Positions 59,023-64,000 of a DNA stretch of 64,000 bases are shown here, one piece after another. Position numbers and translations under genes: made by a program. Every line of letters begins with the position of its first letter. Position 1 is the stretch's first letter. The stretch spans positions 21,416,501 to 21,480,500 of the forward strand of contig NC_092568.1 of the NCBI RefSeq assembly GCF_037975245.1. Reading direction: 5' to 3'. A model generated the notes under the pieces. That model worked only from the letters and a program-made list of their open reading frames with translations. It ran no database searches and was not told the DNA's origin. Source of the stretch: Apostichopus japonicus. Lineage: Eukaryota; Echinodermata; Holothuroidea; Aspidochirotida; Stichopodidae.

Positions 59023-61182
59023 ACATATTGACAAAAGATACTTAGCGAATGGCGGAGGACAGGTTGTTAAAGAAGAAAATAAGTACACTATAAATGAATG
59101 ATATGCAAATGTTGCTATGTGTATATTAACAAAATTCAACTGGAGAGGAATTTTCTTTCTTTCCTTGCAATAATTTTTGTGTTTGGATTAGATATATACT
59201 CCTTCAAAAGATAGAGGAGGGAGAGAGGGAGAGAGGGGGAGAGGGGGAGAGAGCCGGGGAGGATATAAAAGTCTCCTGCAAACAGTCAGTTGATGGCAAA
59301 AGTTACTGTGTCCATACTGTGATAATTTTCTTTGGAAAAAAACAATACAAGTCGGCATATCTGGAAAGCATTTTATAACCGAACGTCAGTCCATGTCGTG
59401 TTATGTTTAAATTATAATAATAACTATGCATATTATTGTCGTTACTGTATTTATGAAAGAATGATCAGAAACAGTGAAGATTACTGCACTATATAAAATG
59501 GATTTTTATCAATCCTGGATATGCTAATAATAGGATAATTACATGCATTTGATAAAAGAAGATATGAAACGGTTTGATATTATACAGACAGTATATGTCT
59601 TGTATCTTAATTTGCATAATGTGTTTGAGAGATCTCGTTTTCTCCTCTAAATGCAACCCCCCCCTTTCCCCCCATCTGCCACCACCTTTCCTTCCCCTAT
59701 GAAAGATGGTCCTGCTTAAAGTTCTGTTCTTTAACATAAAAAACAACTAATGTGGTGATAGTGTTTAAGCACCATGAAGCTACTGAAATCTACAGCTTAG
59801 GTTGAATACAAAAAACTTCCACGTAAATTAGACACCAAGCAAAAGTCAAAATACTGCAATATCTCTTCTGTTTCATTTAAGTACTGATAATAAAAATATG
59901 TCCCAACGGGGAACCATCATCAAACAAGATTTCACCCCCCTCCCTCCTCCCCCCTCCCCACAAAAAAGAAAGAAAAATTTGAAGATGATATACTTTGGAT
60001 TTCAACTACAAACAGCGCTGATTTAACTTTGAGATCAAAAAAATCCAAACAAAAGAAAATGTAAATTAATATAATACACGTTCAAAAAATTCCAATTTTT
60101 GAAATTTTTATGAGTATCACCACAGACCATCCCCCTCCACCACCTCCACCCCCTCCAACCCTGACAGTGCAAACATAGAGAGTAGCTCGGTGTATAAAAA
60201 TTCACATTCATCTCCATTAATTATCATAATTCAAATGTATGCAAAAATTTAACAATATAAAGAAAGAAACATATATATCTGTTACTCTAATTTCTACTCG
60301 AGCACAAAATTTTTTCTAAAAGTACAAGAAAGAAAACAAAAAATCACACTGAAATCTAGTTTGCCCTTTACAGACAAAACAAGAAAGAAAAGAAATTAAA
60401 TGAATATATTAGTTTTATACAGAAAAGATCATTGATAGCCGGTTCATTTAAATCGCATGTTGGCTCCCTGAGTGGTAGTAGTAGCGTTTGTCACTATTGC
60501 CGACAGACATACAGACTTCTTGGCATATTACTATTACTATTATTATTATTATTATTTTTCTAAATGCCATATTCTCTGGCTCTGTTTCCTTCGAAGGTTA
60601 CGCTTCTCCCATGTGAGGTCAATTTTGCAGTTTATAATTATAGATCTATATTAGTCGTGGAGACCTTGAGTGGTGGTGTTGCCACGCCATGCCGATATTA
60701 TTGATTACAGTCATATATTGCCACATCAATCTCTTCTTTTTCTTCTTCTTCTTCTTCTTTTAAGAAAGTATATTATTCATTTTTTTTTTTATTTACTTAT
60801 TTATTTTCTTTGTGAACATCAGTACTGTTAATTTTTCTCATGGAAGATAAACTGTAAACATTTTTTTTTGAAATAAGAAACTTTTTAAAGAAGAAGGGTA
60901 CAATTCCTGCATTTTATCTTAAATATTAAATGTAACAGAACCATCAATGAGTGTTATGGAGTGATCACAGTGGGAGTGGGGGTGGGGGGTGAGGGGTGGG
61001 GATGGGGAGGATTGGCAAGGCAAATAGGGTTACATGGTCAAATCTCACATGCAGTTCATATGCTGCAATATTAGACTTCCTTAAATTTTCAGTTTTATCT
61101 CCGAGTTGAAAATGTTTTCCTTCGTTGTCATCTGTCTGTCGCAGCTTGTATGACAATATACATCTGGACACTAACAGAACAG

Positions 61183-61198
61183 TATATATATGTATATA

Positions 61199-61271
<73 letters not shown>
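61183..61271. repeat. (TA)n microsatellite
   Basis: About 90 bp of alternating TA with TGTATA interruptions. Confidence 0.92.
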
Positions 61272-61276
<5 letters not shown>

Positions 61277-64000
61277 CCCTTTCAAGCTAATACAAATGGT
61301 TAATACTAGAACTCAGAAGGTGCTGAATGTTAAATTATAAGTATCAACAACAACAACAAAAATGGATAAAAAAATTAAATTGCTTTGTTTCTTCTCCTTC
61401 TGTGAACTACTATCAGTTACATATATGAAAACAAAATATGACTTCTTCCTTTTTCTTTTTGACATATATATATATATATATAGAGAAATATCCATACTGT
61501 TCTACCAATTACTCAGTTCATTATTTCTCTCTTGTTTTTTGGCTATGCAGTTTGTACATTACTAAGATGAACTATTCGGTCTTCTGAGTATCACAGTGTA
61601 GATTATTCTATGTAACGTTTCTATAAAGCTATCGACAAAAACCAAAAACCAAAAAAAAAAAGGACAAAAACAAACGACAAACGAAAAAGCTGTTGCTTTT
61701 TTTTTTTAAATGGTGTGAGCTCATGACTATTTGAATATTATATTAACCTTGGGTTTAGTGATGGTATAGATGTATTTATAGACGTACTCGCAAAACGTCA
61801 AAACAACTTCTATGTATCACAGTTATATTTACCACTCTTTGGCCATCTAGTCATTTCTTAAATCAATTTGAAAAAAAAAAAAAGTTTGGCTTCAAGGAAA
61901 AGAAAAAAAAAGGGAACTGAAAAGTGGTATCCAGGACAAAAAACGTAAACGAGCATGCCGGTGATGTTTTTTATAAATTTTAATAGTCTGATTACTTGTA
62001 AACAAAGGGCAGCGTGACATCCCTCAGATCTAAAATGGCTGCCACTTTTGCCATCAGCTAAAACTACTCCACAAAGTTTTCTGGAACTTATAAGCCTCTA
62101 TAGCTTTGAAACAGTTTGTCTATTTAATGATTTCAATGTACCATTTGAAAGGGTAGCTCGAAAGGTCAAAGTTTAAAGATGACAATGTCTTCCTGATTTC
62201 ATACTTATGAGGTAAACCTTTTGTAAATTATATAGATGTTGCCTAATAAACAAATGACAGTGGAATATGCATGTTCTACAAAACAAGGTTAGTGATTCAT
62301 GCATGAACTATAAAAACCACAAATGTGCAAACATTTTTGACAGTCAGTTTTTTTTTGGGCGTATATATCCCAAAATCCACTTCTGCAGCGAGATGACGGA
62401 TCACCTTTCAAACATTCATCCTCTGAAGATATGATACAAAAATACAAAAAAGGACATTAATTCTTAAAGCCAAGACATTATTTCTCTCAAAATTGGGACA
62501 TCAAATTTTTAAAAAAGATGAAAAGATGCAAAGAGAAGAGTAGAAAATAGAGAAACCCCCCCCCCCCAAAAAAAGTTCAGTCAAATGTGGCGGCAGTTTC
62601 TGGTTGAAAGCGATAGACACGTTGTCCTTTGTGAAGCTCTACTTTTGTTTCTTTTAATTTTTTTTATCTATATCTAAACATGGAATAATAAAAGAAGAAA
62701 TATATGATATGAGGTACTATATAGCTATTAACAATACTATCATTATGCTTGTGGTGACGATTGGTTTGTCGATATCGACTGCAGCCTTACAAAATTGTAC
62801 CGAGTTATCGAAAAAATCTGACGATTCGTAAAACACATTTTGAATTTTTTTTTCATTTTTTTTTTTCATGAACGTGTGTTGATAATATAATAGCGAAACA
62901 ATTTCTGCATATATGGTATGATATTATGAGTTTTCTGTTGCCAGATGACAAAGACTTTTCAGTGTGAAGACTGCAGGTTCATTAATGATTTTGCAGTATA
63001 TCGATCCATCGTTGCTGTGAACTATATACTGGTATTACGTGGGCAATACGAAGGGAGAGTCCAAGGCAAAAAAACAAAAACAATTGTTTATTGTACTCTT
63101 TACTTGTGGTGTCAATTTATGCATGAGCCAGTTTTCTTAGAACAAGGGTTTTTCTTATTTTTTTATCTTTTGATAATATTATGTCTTAAATGTTCGTCTT
63201 CTACCATACTCACAATTAGTCGATTTGACTTGATTTGAATAATTTCGCTCGATAACTGGTGAATATATACGGACGGTTTGAGATTAGACAATGAGTACAA
63301 ACAACTCTAACACAAGTTACAATACAACATGCTCTGAAAAGTGTTTCAGCTTTCGATGTGTTAATTCCTCTAGTGAAGGACTTTCCAAAATGCAAACGTC
63401 ACCAAATGTGCTGGTATCCAAAATGGTGAAAGAAATGTGATTTAATTGTCGACGTGGAGTAGGTTCTGATGGCACATATGTAATAACATGTTTATTTTGT
63501 GGAAACATGGGTTTATATACGTACAAAACAAAAATTAATCATGAAACTCGGTACAAAACAATACCGTCACATTATCTGAGTTGTTATGACAATTGCTATA
63601 TGTACAATCAGTAGTTATTTTAAAGCAACAGATATTTAACTAAGTCAGGGTTTATTTACATAAATTCGTAATGAGTTCTGCATCATCAAGTAGCAGCTTC
63701 AAGTTCATTAACATATAATATTCCAAGGGAAACGGTAGGCAGCTGAGTAGGGGCATCTATCCTAGGGGGCAGAGTGATCAGGGGTACGCACCCCTAACGA
63801 GGGCAAAAGTATGATGTAAATCCCTCCCCATCCCCCATCCCCCCACCCCCAACTCTGAGCATTTGCCAATGGATACATAAGTAACACACTAGATACCATA
63901 CAAGTAGATATAGCTTTATAATCTGGGTCAGGAACCCTGTCCCCTGAAATTATTTGGTTATTTTAATTGATGTGATTTGTAAAATACATATATTCAATTT

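Larger units (their letters stand above)
58396..64000. other. Non-genic stretch with microsatellites
   Basis: Contains TAG runs (58657-58675), (TA)n at 58972-59021, 61183-61271 and 61465-61482, GGGAGA-rich sequence at 59215-59262, TATTATTATT near 60530-60555, CTT runs near 60733-60760 and many homopolymers. The longest plus-strand frame (62945-63238) follows an acceptor-like TTTTCTGTTGCCAG but has no motif. Confidence 0.5.

Noticed and set aside
62945-63238. Terminal exon of the EF-hand gene
   Set aside because: An acceptor-like site precedes it and phase 1 joining gives a short DDKDFSV tail before a stop, but any random acceptor gives a stop that quickly, so support is too weak.

Overview
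This is a eukaryotic nuclear window: AT-rich, intron-dominated and full of microsatellites, minisatellites and nested transposons. Gene content (spliced RAD51B exons) together with Penelope-like, hAT-type, TTAA-flanked and tRNA-SINE repeats suggests a marine invertebrate deuterostome, most likely an echinoderm. That taxonomic guess is inference; no sequence here names the species. No operon, prokaryotic gene set, CRISPR array or rRNA was seen.

Host genes. The firmest identification is RAD51B on the minus strand. Three exons (30616-30724, 25801-25901, 18697-18775) have consensus splice sites and matching phases and encode the C-terminal RecA-fold half of the RAD51 paralog. A fourth, weaker candidate exon (14993-15162) could supply a C-terminal extension. 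The 5' exons with Walker A and B were not found in the remaining 33 kb, so they lie outside the window, in much longer introns, or were missed. On the plus strand, 55815-56705 is a GC-richer exon of an EF-hand protein with a possible N-myristoylation start and a strong splice donor at 56512. Weaker exon candidates are a Cys-rich first exon at 44659-44757 (minus) and a 59-codon open segment at 46268-46446 (plus).

Mobile DNA. The most interesting structure is a ~6.8 kb element (36804-43598). It has TTAA at both ends and similar inverted ends, and it sits inside a tRNA-derived SINE, so the two SINE halves lie 6.8 kb apart. It carries a candidate three-exon minus-strand gene whose splice phases fit, strong hairpins, a decayed Penelope-like insertion and a nested MITE. 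A 624-bp TTAA element at 4889-5512 shares an internal motif and a hairpin motif with it. Two hAT-type MITEs keep intact 8-bp target duplications (20065-20428, 43930-44323), and a third relative lies at 29284-29750. One tRNA-like SINE family is present four times; two other SINE types occur once each.

Tandem arrays. Eight minisatellite-like arrays were seen: about 120, 56, 120, 123-145, 71, 86/94 and 64 bp periods, plus a ~550 bp (GGA)n polypurine tract. Long (TA)n tracts are scattered throughout. Most remaining sequence is unannotatable intron or intergenic DNA. Exon detection by eye is incomplete, so absence of a call is weak evidence of absence.
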